Assembly: GCA_001692895.1 (NCBI GenBank)
Contig: KV748187.1
Coordinates: 2,181,715-2,245,714, forward strand
Source of the DNA: Cenococcum geophilum 1.58
Taxonomy: Eukaryota; Ascomycota; Dothideomycetes; Gloniales; Gloniaceae
Length of the DNA: 64,000 nt
Direction of reading: 5' to 3'
Below the pieces are notes generated by a model. That model was not told the DNA's origin and did not search any database. It was given only the letters and a program-made list of their open reading frames with translations. Positions 46,001 to 56,938 of the stretch are shown here, in pieces. Position 1 is the first letter of the stretch. Every line of letters starts with the position of its first letter. Both the position numbers and the translations under genes were made by a program.

Positions 46001-48210
46001 TTTTTATAATTTCTACCACTAGTTTATCCGTAACTATAGAATTATAGTAAAACCTCTTATATAACTAACCAGGAAGGATACGCCTTTTATTTTTAATAAT
46101 AGCTATATAGAGGCCTTTAAAGAGGTAAAGGATTAGCTTATCTCTTTCTTAATCCTTTATTACTATAACTTAAACCTTAAATTAATGCTAGAAACAGACG
46201 CCTCTAATAAGGTTATAGTGGGAATCCTATTATAGTTATATCTAGATGGTAAATAGTACCCTATAGCTTTCTTCTTAAAGATAATAGACCTAGCTAAGTA
46301 TAACTATAAAGTACACGATAAAGAAATACTAGCTATTATTTAATTACTCTCCTAATAGCGCGTAAAGCTTAAAGGTATAAACTCCTAGATTAAGATATAT
46401 ACAGATTATAAAGCCCTAAAGTACTTTATAACTATAAAGNAGCTTANNNNNCNATAAGCCNNGTNGGCTAAAANACTCTCCTAATTNTTNTTTATAATTA
46501 TATATNGTTCTAGTAAGTAAAACTCTAAGGCTAATACCCTAACCTAAAGAGAATAAGATATAGGACCCTAGGATAAGCTAAAGACCTAATATTAGACGCG
46601 CGCCCTCCTCTATTTAGAGTAGCTTTACCTATAGATCCTTAAAGAGCTAGACTTCTAGTAAAACAAGCTAGTACTAATAAAGGAGTCCTTAGATAAGCTA
46701 ATAGGGCTAATTAATTACCTCCTAACTATAAACCATATAGCTGACGCCCTAAGGGCCCTCCGCGAATAAGCTGTAAAAGAAGACCCCAATTTTAAAATGG
46801 AGGAAGGATTGCTCCTATACTAGGAGCGGCTTATAGTCCCTAACGTTAATAATCTACGGACTAAACTAATCCGCGAAGCTTATTGCTAAGTCTTTACGGT
46901 ATACCCTAGTAAGAATAAGACCTATAAAATTATTAACTACTGCTATTACTAGCTAAGAATAGTTGCGGATATTAATTAATATATATAGAACTGCGAAGAC
47001 TACTAAAGAGCTATAATCCTATAGGATAAGACCCTAGGACTACTTAAGCCACTCCTAATACTAAAGCGCCCTTAGTAGTATATCTTTATAGACTTTTATA
47101 AATTACCTAGGGACCGTAACGGATATAATATAGTTATAGTTATAGTTAACCGCTTTAGTAAACGCCCGTTCTTAATTCTATATTATAAGAATATTAATAC
47201 TAAAGAGGTAGCCTAGCTATATGTTTATTACGTCTACCAAATCTATAAACTACTAGATACTATTATATTTAATTATAAGCTATAGTTTATATCAGCCTTC
47301 TAGAATAAGTTTACCCGGATCCTAAGTATTAAGCTAAAGCTTTTTATGGCTTATTACCCCTAGATAGACGGTTAGATAGAGATTATAAATTAGTACCTAG
47401 ACTAGAGGCTTAGGCCCTTTATTAACTATTTTTAAGACAACTAGTCTAAACTACTACCCTTAATAGACTATACGCAAGCAACCTTACCCTATAACTCTAT
47501 AGGGTTTACCCTAATTTAGCTAGAAATGGGATACTTACCCCGTATAAGCTTTAACAAAAAAAGGCTAGAAAAACCCTAGACTATATAAGAGAAGCTATCC
47601 TATATTAAGGCCTAACAGTACGCTAAATAATTGGAGGAGGCCTAGATAGTAGCCCGTAAGAACCTAGAAAAAGCTTAGAGGTTAATAGAATAGCAGGCGA
47701 ACAAACACCGTTAAGAGCCCGATTTTGCCTCTGGCAATATAGTCTAGGTTATAATAAGGAATTAGAGGACTAAATAACCTAGCCGTAAGCTAAACTACTA
47801 GATAGTAGGACTGTATAAGGTTCTTAAGAAAATAGGTAACTTATATAAGATAAAGCTCCTAGACTTAATTAGGGTTTACCTTATTTTCTTACTAGATAAG
47901 TTACGGAAAGCTATAAACGACCTATTACCTAGATAAAAGAANAAGCCTCCCCTACTAGTTTAAGTAAACGGTAATAATAAATAGGAGGTTAATNAAATAC
48001 TAGCCTATAAGATAGTANNGGGANNGCTAAAATACNNTNTNTAATAGAAGGGCTATAATCCTAACCTAACTTAGTACCCTATATAGAACTTTATAGGCTA
48101 CCCCTAGAAGCTTAAAGAATTTTATAACTAATACCCTAATACGCCTAGACCCCTAAAGTACTTAGATAAATAGATGGAATGCTAGTATAATAAAGATAAT
48201 AAGTTACTGG
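43025..48210 (+). pseudogene. Gypsy gag-pol-chromodomain relic
   Basis: Read through stops from ATG 43025: gag; a zinc knuckle YFNCDK*GYFTLSC (about 44068-44106); a protease site reading ALIDTRVNSF (about 44307-44340, Gly mutated to Arg); a reverse transcriptase with SPILFIKKPNKGL (about 45411-45450), KIFTKLNIR*AFYRI, and active site VYLDNIFIY (45748-45774, second Asp mutated to Asn); RNase H (about 46150-46560, N-damaged); integrase with the zinc region near 46880-47010, IFIDFYKLP (about 47082-47108), FNYKL*FIS (second Asp mutated) and QIDG*IEI; and a chromodomain with VNGNNK*EVN-type sequence (about 47960-48010). The chromodomain would have directed integration to heterochromatin. It is non-functional. 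Confidence 0.88.
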
Positions 48211-48316
48211 AAGAATATAGGGATAAAAACGCCCTAAAGCCCTAATATAGCTATCTACCAAATTCTGCTATATTCTGCCGTTTTCTGCTAGTATTATAAA
48301 ATTTCAGATATCTAGG

Positions 48317-48339
48317 AACTTTAACCGCCGGTTAAAGTT
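48317..48339. other. Palindrome in the Gypsy 3' UTR
   Basis: Arms AACTTTAACC and GGTTAAAGTT around GCC, identical to 5803-5825 in the Copia element. The right flank GTTTAATTAGTTAGATCTA is also similar. Confidence 0.9.
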
Positions 48340-48557
48340 GTTTAATTAGTTAGATCTATGCTAAAACTTTTAGTGGCTACTTTTTCTGGCCTAGTGCTTC
48401 TACTTAGCCTATAATCGCCCTTTATACTTAGTTAGGATAGACTTATATCCCCTTTATCTTCTTATCTTATATTTTTATAATCCTATATTTATAAGCCTAG
48501 TGCTACCCTATTTCTAACTAAGCCTAAGGGTAGGCTTTCTTTTAAAGAGGGGGGTAA

Positions 48558-48768
48558 TATAATGGCGCTATTGTATATTACCTGCCAAATTCTACTATAT
48601 TCTACTAACCTATAATTAGCCCGCCTAAAGCTAGCGCCTTAGCGGCTTACCCTATATATTTATTTACATCGGTTTTAGTAACCCCTTTTCCTTTTCTTTA
48701 GCTTAGTATCTTCGTAATATAGTATTCGTTTAAGCTTTAGTTTAGAGGCATTTATTTAAGCTATAATA
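48558..48768 (+). repeat. 3' LTR of the Gypsy chromovirus
   Basis: 211 bp, the partner of 42584-42794, with mostly C-to-T and G-to-A differences. It is followed by GTACT (48769-48773). Confidence 0.9.
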
Positions 48769-48773
48769 GTACT

Positions 48774-50330
48774 TATAGTTATCTACACCCCTTATTTCTC
48801 TCTATAATACTAACACTAATATTTTTTTTAAAAAATTATTTATAATAACTCCCCCTATAGCCTAGGTGCTTTTATACTTAGTAAACTTTCTAATTAATAA
48901 AGAGGTTATTCTTACCGCTGCCTCCACGCTTTATTACGGAGCCCTATATTTAAGTTACGTCTAGCATCCTCTATAAGTATTTTCCTATACTAAGTAGTTA
49001 ATTAAAGCTTTAGTAAATTAACCTAAGCTTCTAACTACTTCCCTACTTAGAGAGGCCGTTTACTAACTAATTCTATAGCCCTCCTTCTTGCCCTCGCCGC
49101 GCTTGCGCTCCCCCTATCCCTATCCCCGTCCCTATTCCTATCCCTATTTTTTATTCCCCTTCTATACTACCTCCTAGTAGGGAGGACGACAATAATAATA
49201 ATAATAATAATAATAACGGTATTAGCTGGTGGCCTAATTTACCGTATATTTTATAATACTTTATATTTTAAATATTAGCTAATATAGTATATAGATTACT
49301 ATTACTATTACTATTACTACTACCTCCTCCTCCTTTACTAATATTACTACTACCACCTCCTCTACTACCGCTACTACTACTACCGCTACTACTACCACCG
49401 CTACTACCGCTCGCGGCCCCGCCGCTACCCCTTGCTTAGGCTAGCTTTGCGGCCGCCTAGTAAATAGACTAATAGCGGCTCCTATAGAACTAGGCTATTT
49501 ACAGGAAAGCTACTACCGACTATATGCCTATAATTGTGGGCAAATAGTAGTTAGACCTCCCGGCGTTAGTAGGTGCTAAAAACACCTCTTATATTAGGAG
49601 GATTATAGAAACAGAGCTAGGTAAGTAGCTTATAAGAAAGGATTAGTGCTTAGCTTGCTAAGTAAGGGATAAGGAGTACTAGGCCTACTTTAGAAAGGGT
49701 TTCTAGTAGGTAAGCAGGCCTAGTAATGCCTATACTCGCTATTATATAGCGGCCTACTTTAGTAGATATAGTTTATTAAAGTAGTATAAGTCCTAGAGAG
49801 GCTTATGGTTGCTACCTCTTCCCCCTTAGTCTTTTCTTTTAAAGGGGCTGCTGCCGCCTCCTCTAGGAGCTAGGGGTTTGGGTATAATAGCGTAAGAAGG
49901 TATAATATAGGATTAATAGCTATAGTGGAGACTAGTATCTCTTTATAGGTAAGCTTTAACCTTATTCTAGTTAGTTTAGATTCTATATAGGTAAAGAAGC
50001 TAGTATTTTAGGCGAGCTTAACTATAAGTTATCTTTTATAGGCAACTATAAGGCGTTATAAAAGCCCTTATTCTACTTCCTATTTAGGTTTAAATTAGAG
50101 GGGTATCTAATATAGATAAACAAAGAGAGTAAGTATAGTAGGCCTCTGCTCTAGTATAGATAGATAGAGAGAGTAAGTATAGTGGGCCTCTACTCTGGTA
50201 TAGGTAAATAGAGAGAGTAAGTATAGCGGGCCTCTGCTTTAGAGTAGTAGTATTAAAATAAAAGTTGTTTTTATTCTATTACTTAAACGTACTATAACTA
50301 TTCCCACCCCCTTAAAGTATATAAGCTTAT
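48774..50330 (+). pseudogene. Unassigned plus-strand relic with a cysteine-rich segment
   Basis: A plus-strand frame can be followed with stops from about 48850 (SPYSLGAFILSKLSNQQ-like) through a Leu/Ala/Pro-rich stretch. It is interrupted by two trinucleotide repeats, AATAAT at about 49187-49216 and ACT/ACC at about 49290-49415. A segment at about 49635-49790 shows CLAC, then positions where TGT to TAT changes would give a further CxxC and single Cys (DKEY, NAYTRY, FSRYS). This spacing resembles small fungal zinc-binding domains such as DUF3716, but the match is weak. Confidence 0.35.
49290..49420 (+). repeat. Trinucleotide (ACT/ACC/CTC) microsatellite
   Basis: An interrupted run of CTAYTA, CCT and CCG triplets between decayed coding-like stretches. 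A pure AAT run lies 75 bp upstream (49187-49216). Confidence 0.85.
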
Positions 50331-50340
50331 AGCCTAGCGC

Positions 50341-50848
50341 GCGCTCTAATTAGTTTAGGAGTTTATAGTAGTTTGCTAAAAGACCTTAGGGAATAATAAT
50401 AATAGTAGGGAACTTAGTACGTATTCTAATTAGCCTAGAAGTTTATAGCAGTGTGCTAGGAGATCTTAGGGAATAAAATAATAGTAGGGAACTTAGCGCG
50501 GCGTTCTAATTAGCCTAGGAGTTTATAGTAGTTTGCTAAGAGACCTTAGGGAATAATAATAATAGTAGGGAACTTAGCGCGCGTTTTAATTAGCCTAGGA
50601 GTTTACAGTAGTTTACTAGAAGATCTTAGGGAATAATAATAATAGTAAAGAACTTAGCGCGCGTTCTAATTGGCCTAGGAGTTTATAGCAGTTTACTAGG
50701 AGATCTTAGGGAATAATAATAATAGTAGAGAACTTAGCGCGCGTTTTAATTGGCCTAGGAGTTTATAATAGTTTACTAGGAGACTTTAGGGAATAATAGT
50801 AGTAAGGGGTTTAGCACGCGCTTTAATTAGCCTAGGAGTTTATAGCAG
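50341..50848 (+). repeat. 80-bp minisatellite, about 6.3 copies (array D)
   Basis: TAATTAG anchors fall at 50347, 50427, 50507, 50587, 50667 and 50747 (exact 80-bp period) and 50824 (77 bp). Each unit carries AATTAGCCTAGGAGTTTATA near its start, then a GATCTTAGGGAATAATAATA-like segment and GGAACTTAGCGCGCG. The start of each unit is the same motif as in arrays A-C, E and F. The array lies at the 3' side of the minus-strand DUF6589-like relic. Confidence 0.93.
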
Positions 50849-50879
50849 TTTAGGCGATATCCAGGTAAGGAGCTTAAGA

Positions 50880-53640
50880 GATGTCTAACTTCTAGCCTAT
50901 ATTTTGGTTGGAGGTAAGATCTACCTTATCTAACCTATTGCCAATAATATTAGTAAACTCTTATATATCTATAAAGCTAGTTAAATTATTAATATCTAAA
51001 AGAGGATAAAAAGTAGTAGCTAAATATAGGTCCTGTATATAGAGCTAGTTAAACTACTTAATCCTCTTTATTAAAACGTCTATACTAATATAGAGAATAT
51101 TATAGGAGTTAAATAGCTATAAGCCTACTAGCTGCCTAGGGCCTTATAGTATAGCTAAATTACTTAAATAGATTATATAAGTAAGCAGGAATATATTAAG
51201 TTCCGTAAAAGCCCGCGTATAAGCACCTAATATCTCCTTACTAAATATATACTTTATTTTACTACATACTATCCTAACCGTCGCGTTTAATAGATATACT
51301 TAATTAAATATAATATTAGTATTATGGGTAGAGTTCTTATAATACTTTATCTTAATTTTATAGCTGCCGTTTAGGTACTCTAGTCCAAAATTAATAGCCT
51401 TATATATATTAGGAGACCTAAGCTAGTTTATAACCCCTAAAGCTAGTATTATATGCTAGAGTTTAGGCGAATTTACTAAAGTAAGATTCCACCGATAAAA
51501 CAGTATCTTGCGGCCGTAATTATACTATAATGCGCTAAAGAAGTAAATAATAAGGGGGTTAATAAGCCGTTATAGCATACCTATATTGGCATATTTAACG
51601 GTATACTAAATAGTAAAAAGTAGCTTAGCTTTTTAAAGTAGGCGACATATTATCTAAAACTTAATATCGCCGTATATATACCTACTTAAGTCTATACCGC
51701 TCTATACTTTAATAGTAAAAGTAGTAAATTAAATATCCTTAACTATTTTTAGGAACCGTTTTAGTATAAGGCAACTAATTGCCTAAGTAATATTCTCTAT
51801 ACATTTTAACAATAACGGATTAAATAGGTTAGATAGTTTAGGTATTATAGTAAGGAGACCCTAGCGCTATATAGCCGTATAGAAGAGGGCTATTACGTGC
51901 GCTATAAAGCCCTACTTAATAATCGGTACCACTTAATAGTACTTAGCGTTCTCCTGTATAAATAGTGCACGATTCTATAGAGTAATATTAGATCTTAGAT
52001 AATAGTACGCCTCCTCTTAATAGTCCTTAGGCGCTAAATGCGTGCGTATAATAGTATTATATAGGTTTATCTTAATATAGAACTATAAAGGTATACTAAG
52101 AAGCCAGTTCTAATAGTTAAAAGGATAACCCGCGTAGGCCTATTCCTATTTTACTAACCTAATATAATATATAGTAAGCTAGTTACTATAGGCAAGCTAG
52201 AGCTAATTAGTAAAGTCATTATATATAGAGCTATAGGGGTTATCTAGAGCCTAAAGTCTAAGCTAGTTAAGGAAGATATTCTTATAGACGCCATATATAC
52301 CCTAAATAGTACCCTCGTCTTCTATTATAGTACTAAACTACTAGAACTTAGTCTTCCTAGTATTAATATAGTGTATACTTAGCATCTAAGGGAAAAGATT
52401 ACTTTTAGTAAAGACGCGCTCTACCCTATATAGATAAACCCCCTTTATTGCGTTAGCGATAAGGTAATAGCTAACCTTTACTATTAACTTATCTCTAATA
52501 AAGCCAGGTAACTAGAAGATATTATTAAGTTATAGCGGTTTTGTTAGATTATATATTAATTAGCGTAGCCTAGATAAAGGTAATTCTAGACAGAATATAA
52601 TGGTAGTAGTTATTAGCGAATGTATAATAGACGCATAATTAAGCAATTTATCGCGTTTTATATCCTTAAAGTTTATATTATTATATATAACTACTATTTA
52701 TAGGTTATACACCAGGGTCTTAAGATGCCTCTATAAATATTAGCCCCTAAAGAAGTCCATAGAAGCCCTTTTAATTAGCTTAAAAGTTTATAGAAGTTTA
52801 TAGAAGCTTATAGGAGTTCGCAGGAGCTCTTTTAATTAGCTTAGGAGTTTGCAGGAAATAGATATAAGATAGTTAATATACCTCTGCCTCCTTAGCAATA
52901 CTATTTATAATACGATTTGCTAAATAATAGTTATAACATAGCCTAAAGCCGGATAGCGTTTTAAATACCCTCCTTTTTACCTTAGAGCCTATAAAATAGA
53001 TATCTATAAGTAAAATAAAGAAATTAGACCGCTTCTTCACTCTAGAAGAATAGATTATACTAATAATAGTATACGCCCGCCTAACTAAAGTGTCCTAACC
53101 CTTCGCCTTCTAACCTCTTACTTAATAACTTACTTTATAGGCGCGCTAGTTATTAAGTAGCTATAGTAAAGTTATATACTATATTAGGGTAATATCTTAT
53201 ATAGTACGGAAGGCGACTTTAAAGTCTAAGTCCTCTATATTTAACGTCCTGTTAAATATATTAAAGTATAGCTCCTAGATAAGGCGGTCTAGCTCTATAG
53301 TAAAAGACCCTACTAATATAACTACCCCTTAAATATAGCTAAGTTGCGGATTTTTTGTAACTGTATTTAACAATGCTTATTATTATTTTTTAACACAATT
53401 ATACTAACGGTGCCTAATTATAACCCCCCTATTATCTACATTATTTGCTCTAACCTAGGTAGATAGGAATTATATAAAGCTCTAACCCTTTTATTTTAGG
53501 GTATTAACTATAGCTTATAACTTCCTCGCGCGCCTTTACTGTTATATACTTTAGTTTAATAAGGGAGGTTTAGGCTCGCTAGTATTAGGTTAGCTATTAT
53601 TATCTATCTAGTTATCGCTATTGGAGGAACCCTTAGACAT
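50880..53640 (-). pseudogene. Large transposon-associated protein relic, DUF6589-like
   Basis: Starts at ATG 53640 (minus): MSKGSSNSDN, then *RRARKL*AIVNTLK*KG-type basic sequence, GQSFI-like and VIIRHR (about 53420-53445). Further on are NIEDLDFKVAFRTI, then NFFILLIDIYFIGSKVKRRV and FKTLSGFRLCYNYYLANRII (about 52890-53010). After array E comes VVIYNNINFKDIKRDKL (about 52640-52690, ancestral YDNFNFKD), then EDEGTI*GVYGVYKNIFLN (about 52260-52325) and further helical sequence to about 50890. The spacing of the KRRVxETL-like, YDNxNF and EGTI-GVYG-VHK-like blocks resembles fungal DUF6589-type proteins linked to transposons. I recognise the pattern only by eye. It is non-functional. Confidence 0.5.
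52760..52865 (+). repeat. Motif array inside the DUF6589-like relic (array E)
   Basis: Two copies of TTTTAATTAGCTTARRAGTT with intervening TATAGAAGTT and TTCGCAGGAGCTC units. It sits between two conserved blocks of the minus-strand relic, so it is an insertion or an intron-borne array. Confidence 0.65.
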
Positions 53641-54009
53641 ATTAATAAGCTATTTTAGCGGGCTAGAAAGAGTAGGTTAGCTAAAAAAAGGACTTTAAGT
53701 GTCCTACTTAAATAGACGCCTATTAGGGGCATGATCGGGCTTTATTACGGATATAATATATAAAGTAAGAGATAAGCTTTTAAATAGAGGTATTAGCGAG
53801 CTAAGTAGCGCTATATTAGGGGGCTATATATAACATTAAAGGCGATAGAACTATCTTCTACTAGTAAGGCTATATAGCCCTTATAAAAGGCGCCTATAAT
53901 CTCTTAGACCCTTAAAGAGGAATCTACCTTAGCGCTCTATAATTGGCTACTAAAGCTAGCGTAAGCGCTAACGCCCATAGCGTATATTAGGCTGCGGCGG
54001 CGGTCGCTA

Positions 54010-54092
54010 ATTAGCTTAGGAGTTTATAGGAGTTATAGGGGTTATAGAGGTGTAGTAGTACTAGCCGCTAATTAGCTTAGGAGTTTATAGGA
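54010..54092 (+). repeat. Motif array upstream of the DUF6589-like relic (array F)
   Basis: Two copies of GCTAATTAGCTTAGGAGTTT about 57 bp apart, with GGAGTTATAGGGGTTATAG between them. Same family as arrays A-E. Confidence 0.7.
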
Positions 54093-54162
54093 AGTAAGAT
54101 AGATTTTCTTTCTAAGGGTCTAAGTTAACTAAGATAAGGTAGTAGTGGGGGCAGCGGTAGTT

Positions 54163-54290
54163 TATCACGGAACCCTACCGTAAAGGCCTCTATAGGAGAG
54201 CCCCGTGCTCTTGCGTATACCTCGCGTATAGCTTATATTAGCTACGCGTAGGTATATTACCTCCTTACGCCCTTAACCCTTATAATTAAT
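54163..54290 (+). repeat. Truncated LTR fragment, inverted relative to the Gypsy LTR at 57 kb
   Basis: Starts TATCACGGAACCCTACCG and matches the reverse complement of 57191-57320 over about 128 bp (CCTCTATAGGAGAGCCC, CCTCCTTACGCCCTTAACCC). The match ends abruptly near 54290, so only the first third of the LTR is present. A G-rich tract precedes it, resembling a polypurine tract. Confidence 0.8.
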
Positions 54291-55150
54291 TAAAGCTGCT
54301 AGGGCGGCAGTAAACCTTATTACTCTATAGCCAACTAGTAAGGTTAACTATTAATTAATATCGGTATTACCTAAGTGTACTTAATTGGCCTATTAACTAA
54401 TAAATTAATTCTTATTTAATAGGTAAAGAAAGTAGAGGATTATAAGAATTGCGGTGCCTAAGTAGGGGGCTAATAGTCATTATAAGGATAACTAATTAGA
54501 AATATTATAACCACGTAACCTCTATTTATATATTCTAATAGTAATAGATATTATATCTAATAGGGTCTTAATTCCTATTACCAAGTTATTATTTATAATT
54601 ATCTTAGTCTCTACCTTTAATATGCTTATAATGTTTATCTATTTTTTATAATTAACTATTACTACTTTATCTTTATTACTTATATCTATAAACGGGTTTA
54701 ATTTTTTAAATTTATGTTTTATAACTTGTTTTACTAATTTTTACCTATATCCTATTATAGGATCTTAGTCTAGCTTATAGAGGTAATCTTCCTCTTTTAT
54801 ACTCTTTAGTTTATCTAAACTTAGTTTTTATAGCTAATAGCTTATACTATATTTAGTATCTTTATAAATTTAATATATATTATTATAATAAAAGGTAAAA
54901 TATTTAATTAAATATTCCTTTATACCCTTTATCTCTTTAATATTCTATAGTATAGTAGTGCCCTTTACTATATTTATATTACGGCACTACCATAACAGAT
55001 CTGGTTAGGGGCTTACTTAAGACTTAGCGTATATATATAGACGTCCTTTCCTCCACCTTCTGCTCCTTAGCTTAATATCCTTATTAGTAGACATTCTAAT
55101 TATATAGGCTTGTATACGTTTTTTATGACGCTTATACCTTAATTAACTAA
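54291..55150. other. AT-rich DNA between the LTR fragment and gag, no domain recognised
   Basis: Presumed continuation of the minus-strand Gypsy relic beyond the gag zinc knuckle. No protease or reverse transcriptase motif was found. Confidence 0.45.
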
Positions 55151-56560
55151 GTCCCGTAATAATTTAGTCTTTAACTATTTCTATAATCTTTAGCAAAATG
55201 TCCCTATTTCCTATACTTTATATAAGCTCTATTTTTAAACTATTTTTCTTATTATAGAGTCTGTTTAAACATCTTCTTCTACTAAAATTCTTAGTTTAGC
55301 CTTTACTTCCTAGGCTTTTAATTATTAAAACCTCTATTTTTAGGTTTCTATAATTTCTAGTTATTATTTTACTTTTTAATTTCTTTTCTTTTATTTATAT
55401 TTATTAGTTCTAGTCCTCTATATTACTATTTCTAGGCCTATTATAATACCCTTAGGTAGAGGCCTAGAGTAGGAAGATAGAAAGGAATAAGGGATATATG
55501 AGGATGGGGCGGTAGAAGGAGCAGGAGGACTATAGGCGAGATATACGTATAGGGCAGTAAGAAGGAGCAAGGGCAGGACAACTTAACTTTACGGTATTCA
55601 CAAACTTAAATGGAAGCATGGTACGAAAGGCAGACAGGGCAAGATAGGCAATTAGGGACTATGTCCCAGAACGGTGACCTAACGGTATTTTTCCTCCCGT
55701 TGACGTAGTACGGGCATGCTACCTGGAGGGGTTCATGCTGTATTACCTCTCACGTCTCCCTTGGAGGTTTTTTGTACCAAAAACTCAACGGCAATACATA
55801 GTCTGCATGGACTCAGAAGAGGACCGCATCGGACTTTAAACAAGAATCAATAATATTATAATACCCTTTATACTAGTTTATTAAAACCCTTATTAATCTT
55901 CTCTCTCTTATAGATCTAATTGTCAATCCTAACTATTTACTTAATTAGTCCTCTTATATCGGTTATATCTTTTATAAAAATCAATATATCCTAAACTTTT
56001 GACTTTTAACCTTTTTTATACTATACTATAAGTGCTTTATTATTCTATTCAGTCTATATAACTAAAGATTAAAATTCTATAATATATTCTATTGCTAAGG
56101 TTTATTACTATAACTTTTGTAATTTCCTAATTGCCATTACTTCCCGTTTAAAATCTCCAAATATTTGCGTTAGTTTTATATAAAATCCTTCCTATATTAA
56201 AAATATATATCTTGCTTTTAAATTAGCGGTATTTAGTTTATTTACTTATACTTCTATAAAGTAAGGTTTAAACTACTCTAATACTTATCCTAATAGAAAT
56301 ATTCCTATATATATAACCTTTTCTAATAGTATAGGAAGTCCTAGCCTCTCATTGCTAATCCTAATGTTAACTTAGATTAAGAATCCCTTTAGATTATTCT
56401 TTTCTCTTATAAAGCGTTTAATTGATAGCATTTTAACTAGTTAATATCCTTAGGCTATAAGTTTTACCTCGAGATTTGCCTAATTTTTACTTAATGCCTA
56501 AAACTGCTCCTAGAACTATCTTATTAACTATTCCTCTAGGTTATCTATACTAGTATCTCC
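55150..56560 (-). pseudogene. Gypsy gag relic, interrupted
   Basis: Minus strand. A Ty3/Gypsy gag segment reads IKRFIREKNNLKGFLI, then FKPYFIEV*VNKLNTANLKA and IFGDFKREVMAIRKLQKL (about 56100-56430), the last matching the FGD...A...L conserved patch of gag. The zinc knuckle AYIKYRK*GHFAKDYR lies at about 55180-55230, its Cys codons turned to Tyr. Between the two parts, about 55480-55850, lies a segment of different composition. No pol follows at lower coordinates. Confidence 0.65.
55480..55850. other. Non-RIPed, balanced-composition insert within gag
   Basis: Rich in CpA and TpG (GGTTCATGCTGTATTACCTC, for instance), in sharp contrast to its flanks. No TG...CA ends, TIRs or open frame were recognised. 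The boundaries are judged only from composition. Confidence 0.5.
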
Positions 56561-56938
56561 TCTAGTTATTCTAAAGGCTGATATTAAAGCTTTTAGTAGC
56601 ATCTTTACTAACCTATTGTCTACTATAACCTTAGTAGTAAATATATTATAAAGCCTTATAGGAAATACTATAATAGACTTATAAATAAATAAATCTATAG
56701 CATATAGTTCTTAGGGTCTTAGCGCTTTTTAATTGGTTAAAGAAATTGGCCCTAGTCACGTGCTACCCTATTAAAAAAATTCTAACCTCTTTTCTACCCC
56801 TTATTATTACTACTCTTACTTACTACTCTCTACTATATTTACTACCCCAGTTGCTACTTTCTACCTACCTACCGCCTAAATGCCTTCCGATTGTATATTT
56901 TGCGCTACCTATATACAGTATCGCCCTTCTGCTAACTT
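56561..56938. other. 5' leader of the minus-strand gag unit
   Basis: Between the LTR end (56939) and the gag relic. The plus-strand open frame 56746-56943 is low-complexity Leu/Pro/Thr and is not a gene. Confidence 0.5.

Larger units (their letters stand above)
42584..48768 (+). mobile_element. Ty3/Gypsy chromovirus, full length, RIP-decayed
   Basis: LTRs of exactly 211 bp (42584-42794; 48558-48768) start TGTAACGG/TATAATGG and end TATAACA/TATAATA, flanked by GTACT at 42579-42583 and 48769-48773. The polypurine tract AAAGAGGGGGG lies at 48544-48554. Internal domains are in Gypsy order with a C-terminal chromodomain. N clusters (46440-46506; 47942-48041) mark poorly resolved bases. Confidence 0.93.

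Noticed and set aside
50341-50848. CRISPR-like array
   Set aside because: Units are tandem without unique spacers, and the window is clearly eukaryotic (fungal).
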